DNA from: an uncultured Methanobrevibacter sp.
GTDB lineage: Archaea; Methanobacteriota; Methanobacteria; Methanobacteriales; Methanobacteriaceae
Assembly (NCBI GenBank): GCA_900320515.1
Contig: ONSJ01000012.1
Location: 1-51,112, forward strand
Length of the DNA stretch: 51,112 bases
Direction: 5' to 3'
The notes under the pieces were generated by a model that was not told the DNA's origin, searched no databases, and was given only the letters and a program-made list of their open reading frames with translations. Position numbers and translations under genes: made by a program. How positions within the stretch are numbered: position 1 is the first letter of the stretch; each line of letters begins with the position of its first letter. Below, piece by piece: positions 34,826 through 43,324 of this stretch.

Positions 34826-35347
34826 ATGAATAAAACAGAATTCGATTTTAAAAGCAGAACAATCAGAGAAGTCTTCAGCGACACAAGAAAAATATGCATC
34901 GCCCCAAAACATGAAATAATGCTTGATGAAGGAGTTCATCCTGGAGGTGACATTTTTACAACTGAAGACGGAGAATACATTGATTTTGAAACCCAATTAA
35001 AAGACTTTGATGCAGAGGAACTTGCAAAATATGTTGAATTTGCGGAAAATCTCTATGAAAAACATCAAAAAAAGGTATCCGTCTACATCCTATGCCCAAA
35101 AAACATCAGCGTTAATGTCAGGGAATGTCCATTGAAATCAGATGCTGATTTCACAATTAAGCTTGCATGCTCACAGGACGACATCTGCCATCTGATTTTA
35201 AACCGCATCAAGAACAAACTTAAAAACGAGATTGCTCTTGACTGTGATGACATCAATGCCGTTGAAATGCTTCCAGTAATGTGCAACAGATACGACAGGA
35301 ACTATTTCAGGGTGGAATCAATAAAAATTCTGAATATGGTCTATTGA
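34826..35347 (+). CDS. Rpn/PD-(D/E)XK nuclease-like protein
   Basis: 173 aa from the ATG at 34826, preceded by GAGGT. The segment GGDIFTTEDGEYIDFETQ (with FETQ as the E-x-Q), followed by ELAKYVEFAENLYEKHQKK and VSVYILCP, resembles the catalytic core of Rpn-type PD-(D/E)XK nucleases, which use D...ExQ. The match is by eye and moderate. It has its own promoter with an element-D box series. Convergent with tarJ with no gap. Confidence 0.6.
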   Translation: MNKTEFDFKSRTIREVFSDTRKICIAPKHEIMLDEGVHPGGDIFTTEDGEYIDFETQLKDFDAEELAKYVEFAENLYEKHQKKVSVYILCPKNISVNVRECPLKSDADFTIKLACSQDDICHLILNRIKNKLKNEIALDCDDINAVEMLPVMCNRYDRNYFRVESIKILNMVY

Positions 35348-36364
35348 TTATTTGTTCCATTTCAGGACGGTTTTGCCGAAGTGTGAAATGTAATCCTTAT
35401 CAAAGGCCTCCTTCAAGTCGGCCAGAGTGTTTATTTCACAGATGTTTGTAACCAGCTTTTCAAGATATTCAAAAAGCTGAGGATTTTGTTTGAGGGTCTC
35501 CACCACTCCAACAAAGTCTTCCCTTTCGGACCTGCTGTTTCCCTGTATGGTCAATCCCTTTTCCAAAACCATTCTTGTATTGACGGGTATAGGATATTCG
35601 CTTACTCCAAAGAGGTTTATTGTCCCTTGAGGATTGATCAAATCGATAATCTGTTCGATTGCTGATTGGGAGGCGCTTGATCCTACACATTCAAAGCCGT
35701 GGTCGATTGCAAGGGTATCGGGAACGTTGTGTATCTGATAGCTTTCATCTGCAAATGAAAACAGGTTCAGGTTTTCAAGGTGCTTTCCGAAAACTATGAC
35801 TTTGGAATCCGGAAACCTGTTCTTTAAAAGAAGTGCAGTTATGAAACCAAGATTTCCGTCACCCCAAACTCCCAATGTGTCCTTTGGAGTTATTGCAAGT
35901 TCTGAAAACTTGGAAATGCCCTGGTAGGCAACTGTTATAAGTTCTATGAATGCTGAAACCCTCGGGTCAAAATCATCAGGGATTTTGACGACTCGGCTTG
36001 AATCGAGCTTTATCAAATCGGACGTAAAACCGTCAAATCCACTTCCTCTGAATTTGGATTTGTATGAATAGTTGGCTCTGCAGACATCTTCTCCCATAGG
36101 AGTGTTTGGAATCATGACAACCTTGTCCCCAGATTCAAATTCGCCTGATTTGTCATATATCACTTCCCCGATTCCTTCATGAATCAGTGCCATCGGCAAT
36201 TTTTCTTCAAGAACCTCAGCAGGCCTTGAACCCTGATAGTATCTTTGGTCGGCCTGACAGATTGAAAGATAGGTCGGCCTTACAACCACACCGTCAAGTT
36301 CAACCTCATCAATCGATTCCTCGAAAAATTTTGGGGATATCAGCCTATAAACAATGTTAATCAT
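35348..36364 (-). CDS. tarJ: TarJ-like ribulose-5-phosphate reductase (zinc ADH family)
   Basis: 338 aa medium-chain dehydrogenase. The start INIVYRLISPKFFEES and features such as SICQADQRYYQG, LIHEGIG and GDKVVMIPN match bacterial TarJ, which reduces ribulose 5-phosphate to ribitol 5-phosphate with NADPH. The Rossmann part contains LGVWGDGNLGF. The ATG at 36364 is chosen: GAGG lies 6 nt upstream and the homologous start fits. It overlaps tarI by 8 nt, the normal order for CDP-ribitol synthesis. Confidence 0.85.
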   Translation of the reverse strand: MINIVYRLISPKFFEESIDEVELDGVVVRPTYLSICQADQRYYQGSRPAEVLEEKLPMALIHEGIGEVIYDKSGEFESGDKVVMIPNTPMGEDVCRANYSYKSKFRGSGFDGFTSDLIKLDSSRVVKIPDDFDPRVSAFIELITVAYQGISKFSELAITPKDTLGVWGDGNLGFITALLLKNRFPDSKVIVFGKHLENLNLFSFADESYQIHNVPDTLAIDHGFECVGSSASQSAIEQIIDLINPQGTINLFGVSEYPIPVNTRMVLEKGLTIQGNSRSEREDFVGVVETLKQNPQLFEYLEKLVTNICEINTLADLKEAFDKDYISHFGKTVLKWNK

Positions 36365-37067
36365 TTCCATCCTCAAGTATTGTATTTGCTAATTTCAAGT
36401 CATAAGGGTATGTAATCTTGATATTTGTCACTTCACCATCAACCAGATGTACATCTTCATCTTTAAGTGTGAATATCTTGCATGCATCTGTCAGTATATT
36501 GGTTTCAGCTTCCGTTAAACTGTTGATCAAATTGAAAAGTTTCTTTATATTGAAGCTCTGTGGCGTTTGGCCTTGGTAATAATAATCCCTCACAGGGATG
36601 CTTTCGATGGTCTCACCGTTGACGCTTTCGACAATGGTATCGGTAGCCGGAATGACCGTATCGCAGGCACCATATTTTCTTGCCGCATCGATATTGTCCC
36701 TGATGATCCTGTGGGTTACAAACGGACGCACTGAGTCGTGGGTAATGATGATTGACTCGTCATCGATGCCGAAATTGTCTTCAATATATCTGATGCTGTT
36801 CATGATTGTGTCATTTCTGGTTTCTCCACCTTCAATGACGATTATGTCTTCATTTTCACCGATATATTCATTGATAAGATTATTGGTATGGTTTATAAAG
36901 TTTTTTGGAATGAGAACAATTGTTTTGTCAATGTTTTCATTGATTACAAACTTTTCAATAGTATGAATAATTACAGGCTTATTTCCTAAACTCAGAAATT
37001 GTTTGGGAGTGTCTGTACCCCCCATTCTTGAACCTATTCCGCCTGCAAGTATAGCTGCAAAAATCAT
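36357..37067 (-). CDS. tarI: TarI/IspD-like cytidylyltransferase
   Basis: 236 aa. Motifs of the IspD/TarI group: AAILAGGIGSRMGG, TPKQFLSLGNKPVI, HDSVRPFV and GQTPQSFN. IspD belongs to the bacterial MEP isoprenoid pathway, which archaea lack. Pairing with a TarJ homologue points to TarI, which makes CDP-ribitol from CTP and ribitol 5-phosphate. The product would feed a ribitol-phosphate surface polymer or glycan. AAGGAG precedes the ATG. Located 6 nt after a methyltransferase on the same strand. Confidence 0.87.
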   Translation of the reverse strand: MIFAAILAGGIGSRMGGTDTPKQFLSLGNKPVIIHTIEKFVINENIDKTIVLIPKNFINHTNNLINEYIGENEDIIVIEGGETRNDTIMNSIRYIEDNFGIDDESIIITHDSVRPFVTHRIIRDNIDAARKYGACDTVIPATDTIVESVNGETIESIPVRDYYYQGQTPQSFNIKKLFNLINSLTEAETNILTDACKIFTLKDEDVHLVDGEVTNIKITYPYDLKLANTILEDGND

Positions 37068-37073
37068 GTGAAT

Positions 37074-37661
37074 TTACTCCTTTTTAAATATGATCATGTA
37101 GTGGGATTTGCCTTGGGGATTTTCTTCACCAATGTCAACAGTCAAATGGTCCCTTTTAAGGCCATACTGGTTGAATATCTTTTCCATCTCGACATGTGAA
37201 ATTCTGATGTCTATAGGTGGACCTTTAGTCATTTCTATAGGCTTGAAATCCATTATTGCAATCCTGCCGTCTGATTTGGTAATTCTTTTTAATTCATTAA
37301 TGACATCTTCCTTTTGGCCAGATTCCCTGAATCCATGGAAAACATTAAGCATCAAAACAACATCGACAGATTCATCGCCTACACCGGAAATGGTTTTGGT
37401 AATGTCCGCTTCGATAGGAATCAGATTTTGAATATTGTTCTCATCAACGTATTCCTTCAATTCCATGACAGATTCCGGATAAGCGTCAACTGCATAAACT
37501 TTTCCTTCGGGAAGATAATCCTCAATTGCCTTTTTAGAAATGTAGCCGTCGCCACATCCCGCATCCAAAAAAGTTTCATTGCCGTTGAGATTTAATTCTG
37601 TCAGTATCTCATCGGAATCCAGGAAATTTGCACTTGATTTTCCATGATGTCTATGCTCCAT
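37074..37661 (-). CDS. Class I SAM-dependent methyltransferase (copy 2)
   Basis: 195 aa from the ATG at 37661, with AAAGGTG upstream. SAM motif TFLDAGCGDGYISKK, acidic VYAVDAYPESV, and VDVVLMLNVFHGF, in the UbiE/methyltransferase-11 pattern. It is about 55-60 percent identical by eye to the next methyltransferase (37,753-38,355). TATA TTTTAAATAC at 37695-37704 lies after the previous gene's terminator, so it probably starts a transcript with tarI and tarJ. Substrate unknown. Confidence 0.82.
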   Translation of the reverse strand: MEHRHHGKSSANFLDSDEILTELNLNGNETFLDAGCGDGYISKKAIEDYLPEGKVYAVDAYPESVMELKEYVDENNIQNLIPIEADITKTISGVGDESVDVVLMLNVFHGFRESGQKEDVINELKRITKSDGRIAIMDFKPIEMTKGPPIDIRISHVEMEKIFNQYGLKRDHLTVDIGEENPQGKSHYMIIFKKE

Positions 37662-37709
37662 AATTACACCTTTAATAATAATCTTTAAAAAATAGTATTT
37701 AAAATTTTC

Positions 37710-37740
37710 AAAAAAAAGTTCGGGAGAGTTAAAAACTCTC
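37710..37740 (-). terminator. Intrinsic-type terminator between the two methyltransferase genes
   Basis: GAGAGTT (37724-37730) pairs with AACTCTC (37734-37740) across an AAA loop. On the minus strand it is followed by a run of eight T (37710-37717). Confidence 0.72.
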
Positions 37741-37752
37741 AATCAAAAAAAG

Positions 37753-38355
37753 CTATTCCTTTTCAAACATGATTAGATAGTGGGATTTTCCTTCAGGAAT
37801 ATCTTCACCTATCTCTTCATTTAAATAGGTCATTTTAAGGCCATGTTTATTGAACAATTGCTCCAACTCTTCAGGAGAAGACCTCACTGGTGTTGGAGGT
37901 CCTTTTGGAACATCCCAAGCCTTATAGTCCATGATTGCAATTTTTCCATCATTTTTGATGATTCTTGAAAGCTCAATGACTGCCTCATCAAGTTTTCTTG
38001 ACGCTTTAAAACCGTGGAAAACATTCACCATCAATACGACATCAACGGATCCGTCATCGACTCCGGGAATCCCTTCTGTAATGTCTGCTTCGATATTTAT
38101 CAGGTTTTCAACATTGTTTTCGCTTTTGTATTTTTCCATATCTTCAATTGAGGCATCATAGACATCCACTGCATAGACTGTTCCATTATGATTGTAATCT
38201 TCAAGAATCTTGATTGCATTATGGCCATCACCGCATCCGGCATCCATAACTGTTTCATTTCCATTTAAATTTAGCTCTTGAATGATTTCATCTGAATCCA
38301 GGAAAAATGCGCTTGAAAATCCATGAGCCCTGTGTCCGTTTTCAGGCATCATCAT
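37753..38355 (-). CDS. Class I SAM-dependent methyltransferase (copy 1)
   Basis: 200 aa from the ATG at 38355, with AGGTGAT 5 nt upstream. SAM motif TVMDAGCGDGHNAIK, VYAVDVYDASI, VDVVLMVNVFHGF, and a C-terminal GEDIPEGKSHYLIMFEKE nearly identical in layout to its paralogue. N-terminal His and Gly (NGHRAHGFSSAFF) are shared as HRHHGKSSANF in copy 2. Tandem duplication is likely. The transcript ends at a strong terminator. Confidence 0.82.
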   Translation of the reverse strand: MMMPENGHRAHGFSSAFFLDSDEIIQELNLNGNETVMDAGCGDGHNAIKILEDYNHNGTVYAVDVYDASIEDMEKYKSENNVENLINIEADITEGIPGVDDGSVDVVLMVNVFHGFKASRKLDEAVIELSRIIKNDGKIAIMDYKAWDVPKGPPTPVRSSPEELEQLFNKHGLKMTYLNEEIGEDIPEGKSHYLIMFEKE

Positions 38356-38468
38356 ATTATCACCTAAGTAATAATATCTAAAAAATAGTATATAATTATT
38401 GTCAATGTGAAAATTAGTAAACAACACTTAAAAATTAGTTAAAATAAGAAAAAAAAGTTATAAGAGGA

Positions 38469-38573
38469 TTATTTTTTCCAGGTTTGTTTTACTCCTCTTC
38501 CTCTTTTACTACCAGGTTTGGTATAACTTCTTTTTTGTCTGGTTCTTCTGTTAGTTCCTTTAACTTTTGCCAT
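38469..38573 (-). CDS. 34-residue very basic protein overlapping the argJ 3' end
   Basis: ATG at 38573, TAA at 38469-38471, in a different frame from argJ. AAGGAGG lies 9 nt upstream, one of the best ribosome sites in the window. The peptide begins MAKVKGTNRRTRQKR and ends KQTWKK; 14 of 34 residues are Lys or Arg and none is acidic. It looks like a ribosome- or nucleic-acid-binding micro-protein, with a faint pattern resemblance to bacterial ribosomal THX. A T-rich tract (T8 at about 38449-38456 on the minus strand) follows as terminator. Confidence 0.72.
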   Translation of the reverse strand: MAKVKGTNRRTRQKRSYTKPGSKRGRGVKQTWKK

Positions 38574-39847
38574 ATTTTCCCCTCCTTAAAATTTATCATT
38601 ACAAAATTAGAATTAAATCTATAACAAAAAAATATTTGTTTTCTGATTTTAACATAATCGTAGGTTAAATCACAACCCCAAGCAGTAGCTTCGCCATCAC
38701 CCAAATCCATGTCAATGTTTACTGTGATGTATTTTGACTGCATTATCTTTTCAGCCCTTTCAAGATAAGGTGTGTCTTCAAATGCAAGGATTTCACCGTT
38801 TTTGACCAAATCAACATCATCAGCGTCATCTGCAATGGATATTGTTACAATATCTGGATTCAAATCGCATCCTGAGTATCCGATAGCTGATACGATTCTT
38901 CCCCAATTGGGATCGCCTCCAAATACTGCGGATTTAAATAAGCTTGAAGATATGATTGATTTTGCTGCAAGACGTGCATCCTCATCATTTCTGGCATTGT
39001 AGACATTGGCTTCAATGAATTTGGTAGCTCCCTCACCGTCACGAGCCATCTTTTTGGCAAGGTCAATGCACAGGTAATCCAACGCTTCCTGGAAGTTTGA
39101 ATCTATTTCACCATCCTTTACGACTTCAACGCCTGATGCGCCGTTTGCCATCATCAGACATGTATCGTTGGTACTTTCATCACCGTCAACGACAATCATG
39201 TTGAAACTGATATTGGCTGATGCCTTAAGTGCCTTTTTGATTTCATCTGCAGGAATTACGGCATCGGTTACGATGAATGAGAGCATTGTACCCATATTAG
39301 GAGCAATCATTCCGCTTCCTTTGGTGATTCCGGCAATTCTGACTGTTTCACCGGAAGTTAATGTGACTTCCAAAGCGCATTCCTTTGGAAATGTATCGGT
39401 TGTCATGATGGCCTTGGCGGCTGCAAGTGAGTTTTCAGGATTGTTTCCAAGCTTGGATAAGGATTCATAAGCCACCTTGGAAATGATGTCTATCGGCATT
39501 TCACGTCCTATGACTCCTGTTGATGAAATCGCTATTTCATCCTTAGGTATTTTCAAGTCCTTGGACACCAATTCGACTAAAGTCTCACAGTCTTCAAATC
39601 CCTGTTGGCCTGTAAAGCAGTTGGCATTTCCACTGTTGACAAAGACAGCTGAAATGATGCCCTTCTTTAAAACATTCTGAGTGTATTTTACAGGAGCCGC
39701 AACAACTTTGTTTGAAGTGAAAACCGCTGAAGCAGTACTGTTTGGTGAAACAATTATAGTGACCCCATATTTTCCTTCACGAGCCCCTGATACCTTAAGA
39801 TTTTCAATTACTGAAAATCCTCCATCAATTTCCTTAATAAAATTCAT
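38489..39847 (-). CDS. argJ: Glutamate N-acetyltransferase / ornithine acetyltransferase ArgJ (3' end unusual)
   Basis: Bifunctional arginine-pathway enzyme that transfers acetyl from acetylornithine to glutamate. Motifs: INFVFNSGNANCF-type segment (VFVNSGNANCFTG), GVIGREMP, KGSGMIAPNMGTML with the Thr that self-cleaves and becomes the nucleophile, DGDESTNDTC, GDPNWGRIVSAIGYSG. The C-terminal WGCDLTYDYVKI is normal, but the usual short NAxYxT ending is missing. Instead the frame runs about 43 codons on (to TAG 38489), through the ribosome site and body of the small basic ORF. The start is the ATG at 39847. Confidence 0.9.
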   Translation of the reverse strand: MNFIKEIDGGFSVIENLKVSGAREGKYGVTIIVSPNSTASAVFTSNKVVAAPVKYTQNVLKKGIISAVFVNSGNANCFTGQQGFEDCETLVELVSKDLKIPKDEIAISSTGVIGREMPIDIISKVAYESLSKLGNNPENSLAAAKAIMTTDTFPKECALEVTLTSGETVRIAGITKGSGMIAPNMGTMLSFIVTDAVIPADEIKKALKASANISFNMIVVDGDESTNDTCLMMANGASGVEVVKDGEIDSNFQEALDYLCIDLAKKMARDGEGATKFIEANVYNARNDEDARLAAKSIISSSLFKSAVFGGDPNWGRIVSAIGYSGCDLNPDIVTISIADDADDVDLVKNGEILAFEDTPYLERAEKIMQSKYITVNIDMDLGDGEATAWGCDLTYDYVKIRKQIFFCYRFNSNFVMINFKEGKIWQKLKELTEEPDKKEVIPNLVVKEEEE

Positions 39848-39862
39848 ATAAATCACAAAAAA

Positions 39863-40270
39863 TTACTTTTCCTTGCTTTGTATATATTGCATGTCAAGTT
39901 GGGAAGTTCCATTTTCGTTATAGTCCTTTCCATCAACTGCCTTATCATAAGTGACTTCATTTGCACTTACGTTTTCTGTCATTTCTTTCGTTACATTTTC
40001 ATAATGAGGCTGACTGCTGTCATCATTGTCAAAACTTAAGGAGACGCCTATTCCTGCACCTATGACAAAGGCGACCAGCGCAAGTATCACAATGAACATT
40101 AGAGTTCCGCTGCTTTTTCTCGGATGTTTAGGTTTTCTCTGCCTTTGCTTTCTAGGCGCTGATGGACGATTAACGAACTTCCTTTTATTTCTTCCGAATT
40201 TTCTATTGGAAGCATTTTGGCGACCATTCCCTGATCTTAAAACTCTTTTATCGTCTTTTCTTCGTCTCAT
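39863..40270 (-). CDS. Small bitopic membrane protein with basic N-terminus
   Basis: 135 aa. The first ~52 residues are extremely basic (RRRKDDKRVLRSG, RKQRQRKPKHPRK), then one transmembrane helix (about 55-77, MFIVILALVAFVIGAGIG), then an acidic exterior tail with possible N-glycosylation sequons (NVTK, NVSA, NGTS). The basic cytoplasmic part could bind nucleic acid or the inner leaflet. It follows the GGDD protein gene by about 20 bp and is probably in the same operon. Confidence 0.7.
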   Translation of the reverse strand: MRRRKDDKRVLRSGNGRQNASNRKFGRNKRKFVNRPSAPRKQRQRKPKHPRKSSGTLMFIVILALVAFVIGAGIGVSLSFDNDDSSQPHYENVTKEMTENVSANEVTYDKAVDGKDYNENGTSQLDMQYIQSKEK

Positions 40271-40291
40271 GTTTTTTCTCGTCTTAATTGA

Positions 40292-41494
40292 TTAAGTGAT
40301 AACCGCATAAACTAAAGCCAGGATAATTCCTATAAAACTGAACATTCCAAGTCCCAAAATTGACATCACATAAGCAAATATGAATACGAATGCAAATACC
40401 CCAATCAATTTTGCCTTCTCATTCTCAACAAGATTGATGAGAGTCCTTATGAATTCAGATGGAATGTTATAAGCATATAAACCGTTGGCCAATTCAAACA
40501 CGACCAGTGACAATGGAGAAGTTGAATCCAAATCATCTACAAGTTGAGCCCTTTCTCCGGCTTCACGTCTGCTTCTTCCAACACCTGCCCTGATTTTTGC
40601 ACCATTGTCCAATGCAAACCAAGCGGCATCAAGACCTGCACGAATTGCCAAATCCTTTGATGGGAATTTAGCAATGAAGTCATCTCCGCCTTCACGGTAG
40701 CCTTCAAGTTCCCCTTCACATTCTGTTTCGATGAAATTTTTGATTCCTGTCATCAATTCCACCAGCTGATTCCTTCCGTTCTTGTTGATGAACTTGGTGG
40801 AATCTATCAAATCAATGAAGAGATAATTTTCCAAGTCAACCGGCCTTGATTCCTGAAGAAGGAACGGTGAATCAAATACCAGTGCATATTCTCCACCCAA
40901 TTTGGTGAATGCGATACCTGGAAAGCTTCCAACGCTTTGAGTATAGTGAATCGCCCTTTCAATTGAAGCGGCACCGGTCATTCCCACAGCGGAAATTATT
41001 GGAATTCCTTCGGACAATCCTATTCCAATGAGTTCAATAGCCACACGAATTGCATCGTTTTTACTTAGCATTCTTGCAACAAGCTCTGTAGCTGTCTTTT
41101 CCACAATTTCCCCCTTTTCATTCTGAATGATTTTGACAAAAATATCAATCAAACGGGACGGATGTGGAAGCTCAATGTAAAAATAACGGTCACTACCCAT
41201 GATAATGTTACTTACCAATGCATACTCCTCAATCTTATTTTCAGCAGGTTTCAATTCATGGAAGGTATAATCCTTCGGAAGGTTTTCAGCACCCACGTCA
41301 CGAACGAGGTTTTCCAGAATAGTGTCGGATGTGATTTCGGCCTTTTCTAGCTCAAACAGAATGGTTTGAGTATAGTTGAATAGCTCCACATACTCTGTTT
41401 CCAGTGAGTTTGTTGGAAAAAATTTAGTTCCGACCGCAATTGGAGTGAGCCTTGTGGAAAGTCTGATAATGAATTTAGTTAAACTATTAACCAT
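40292..41494 (-). CDS. GGDD cyclase/polymerase-like palm domain protein with C-terminal membrane anchor
   Basis: 400 aa. Residues ~222-320 show the palm pattern of nucleotidyl cyclases, GGDEF and Cas10: LFIDLIDSTKF (metal Asp 228 and Asp 231), then GYREGGDDFIAKF (GGDD 269-272), then IRAGVGRSRREAGERA. Two C-terminal transmembrane helices (about 363-383 and 385-399) anchor it. The N-terminal ~215 residues are an unknown sensor or accessory domain. It may make a nucleotide messenger; activity is inference. The ATG at 41494 overlaps the upstream RNase gene by 8 nt, with GGAGGAG as Shine-Dalgarno. Confidence 0.72.
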   Translation of the reverse strand: MVNSLTKFIIRLSTRLTPIAVGTKFFPTNSLETEYVELFNYTQTILFELEKAEITSDTILENLVRDVGAENLPKDYTFHELKPAENKIEEYALVSNIIMGSDRYFYIELPHPSRLIDIFVKIIQNEKGEIVEKTATELVARMLSKNDAIRVAIELIGIGLSEGIPIISAVGMTGAASIERAIHYTQSVGSFPGIAFTKLGGEYALVFDSPFLLQESRPVDLENYLFIDLIDSTKFINKNGRNQLVELMTGIKNFIETECEGELEGYREGGDDFIAKFPSKDLAIRAGLDAAWFALDNGAKIRAGVGRSRREAGERAQLVDDLDSTSPLSLVVFELANGLYAYNIPSEFIRTLINLVENEKAKLIGVFAFVFIFAYVMSILGLGMFSFIGIILALVYAVIT

Positions 41495-42512
41495 CCAGGT
41501 CTCCTCCTCTTTCCAGCTCTATTTCAAAATCTCCAGGTTTTTCCAAAAGCATGTCCGGTTTCACGGATACGAATGGGAATTTCCAAGATCCAAGCCTTCC
41601 GGCAATGGTACTTGCAATATTTCTTGAATTCCTTTTGATGAACACTTCATCATGCTCGCTTACGCGCACCAGAATGTTATATGGTGCAGTTTCGGTAACT
41701 TCATCTGCAAGCAGTATGTTCAGTTCAAAGGTGCCCGGTCTTGTAAACAAATCATTTCTTACTGCAATTAAAGGTTTTTTCTCAAGACCTAACCTGTCTG
41801 CAACTGTAACTGAGATGTTACCTGCATTTTTCACAGCAATCTTATAATCTTTAGGGTGTACCAATACGAAAATAACATATGGGGCGGCGATTTCCACATC
41901 GTCCACCATTTCTACAATCTTGTTGAACATAGGTATTTTGGAAAAGATGTTTTCCAACTTGGATTCAGCGTTATTTTCATTGTCGATACGGATGATAGCC
42001 TGTTTGGCTATGTTTAATGGGGAAATTTCCAGACCTTCCTTGCCTGTGTAGATTTCCCATTTTTTGAAGTTCAATTCCTTGATGATTTCATCACAAATGT
42101 GCTGTAGGATGTTTTTATCTTTTTTAGGTTTTTTCGGTTTTCCAAAAGTGAGCCTGCCGTTGTCAATTATGAATGGTATTCTCATTGAAGCGATGTTCCT
42201 GAATTCGGCAGCGTAATCTCTGAATTTGTCATTTGATAGGACTTTTGCTTTTTCACGAGTTGCAATTTCCAATATGAAATGATCCGCATCATTTCCTGCC
42301 GGAACTTCCTCTACATTATCGCTTTCCAGCAATTTTGCAAATTTCTCCTTATCATCAATATCATGACGAAGTGATGCATCAGCAATAATTACAAATTCAT
42401 CTTCACTTTCTTCCAATGCTTTAACAGCAGCAAGAACATTGGACATTTGAGGCTGTCCGTTTTGATTTTTAACATGATAAGCTACATTAGAAGCATCTAC
42501 AACCACTTTCAT
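41487..42512 (-). CDS. NYN/Zc3h12a-like ribonuclease with tandem C-terminal repeats
   Basis: 341 aa. N-terminal PIN/NYN-type nuclease: VVVDASNVAYH (Asp6, Asn9), IIADAS (Asp45), AGNDADHFI (Asp75, Asp77) and VLSNDKFRDY (Asp95, Asp99) supply the acidic metal-binding set, as in Zc3h12a-type RNases. From about 207 to 336 two ~65-residue repeats align (APYVIFVLV...NISVTVADRLG and APYNILVRV...NIASTIAGRLG), each ending RPGTFEL or KPGDFEI. It starts with AGGTGAT and overlaps the GGDD gene, so the two proteins probably act together. Confidence 0.75.
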   Translation of the reverse strand: MKVVVDASNVAYHVKNQNGQPQMSNVLAAVKALEESEDEFVIIADASLRHDIDDKEKFAKLLESDNVEEVPAGNDADHFILEIATREKAKVLSNDKFRDYAAEFRNIASMRIPFIIDNGRLTFGKPKKPKKDKNILQHICDEIIKELNFKKWEIYTGKEGLEISPLNIAKQAIIRIDNENNAESKLENIFSKIPMFNKIVEMVDDVEIAAPYVIFVLVHPKDYKIAVKNAGNISVTVADRLGLEKKPLIAVRNDLFTRPGTFELNILLADEVTETAPYNILVRVSEHDEVFIKRNSRNIASTIAGRLGSWKFPFVSVKPDMLLEKPGDFEIELERGGDLDG

Positions 42513-42575
42513 AATATCACCTAAAAATTCAATTCAGTTTATTATATATATTTTATTCTTATATTTAAATTTAAT

Positions 42576-43319
42576 TTATAATTTATTTCTTGGATATTTT
42601 CCAAATAAAAATCTTTCGCCATTTACTTCATTCAAATAGATTTCAATCTCATTTTCTGAGATGTTATAAACATTATATGAGTTTTTGTTCTTGCCTCTCA
42701 GTTTTAAAGAAGCAAGAGACCCCGCATTGACAATAACGGTTTCATTTAATTTCCATATATTCGGAACATGCTTATGTCCTGACAAGACCAAATCGACCTC
42801 ATGAGTTGTCAGAGTCTTTAAAACATCCCCTGCATCAGACAGAACATTACGTTCACGTCCTGTTTGAGGTAACGGCACAACATGATGGTGCAGAGCAACA
42901 ATGGAGAAATTTTCATTGATTACACATTCATCCAACTGATGTTCAAGCCACATATGCTGAGGAGTTCCGACATGACCTTTGTCCTCATCCGGAGAACTGC
43001 TGTCAAGTCCCATTACAGTGAAATTACCATCCATTGTTAATTTCCAACTCTTTTCTCCGATCAGCTCTTCAAATGTCTGATAACCCAAATTGCGGGCATC
43101 ATGATTTCCCGGAACTGCAAATAATGGAGCTTCAAACATTTCCAAATATTTTGTTGCCCTTTCAAATTCAGCATAATAACCGTGTTCAGTCAAATCTCCG
43201 GTTAGGATTATCATATCCGGCTGCAAATTGTTAATTTCGCTTACAGCCTTCAGGAACTTCTCCTCATCAAAGGTTGAATCGGAAATGTGCAAATCGGAAA
43301 TGTGTGCAATCAAAGTCAT
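42576..43319 (-). CDS. Calcineurin-like metallophosphoesterase
   Basis: 247 aa from the ATG at 43319; the open frame extends upstream into the NAC gene but only this start fits the fold. All five motifs are present: ISDLHIS, LTGDLTEHG, VPGNHDARN, VALHHHVVP and LSGHKHVPN. These bind two metals and hydrolyse phosphodiesters or monoesters; the substrate may be a cyclic nucleotide, as in related CpdA proteins. It follows NAC by 5 nt. A possible link to the nearby GGDD protein is inference. Confidence 0.9.
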   Translation of the reverse strand: MTLIAHISDLHISDSTFDEEKFLKAVSEINNLQPDMIILTGDLTEHGYYAEFERATKYLEMFEAPLFAVPGNHDARNLGYQTFEELIGEKSWKLTMDGNFTVMGLDSSSPDEDKGHVGTPQHMWLEHQLDECVINENFSIVALHHHVVPLPQTGRERNVLSDAGDVLKTLTTHEVDLVLSGHKHVPNIWKLNETVIVNAGSLASLKLRGKNKNSYNVYNISENEIEIYLNEVNGERFLFGKYPRNKL

Positions 43320-43324
43320 GTTAT

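Noticed and set aside
36357..37067. Reading the cytidylyltransferase as IspD of the MEP isoprenoid pathway
   Set aside because: Archaea use the mevalonate pathway, and the overlapping TarJ homologue favours TarI.
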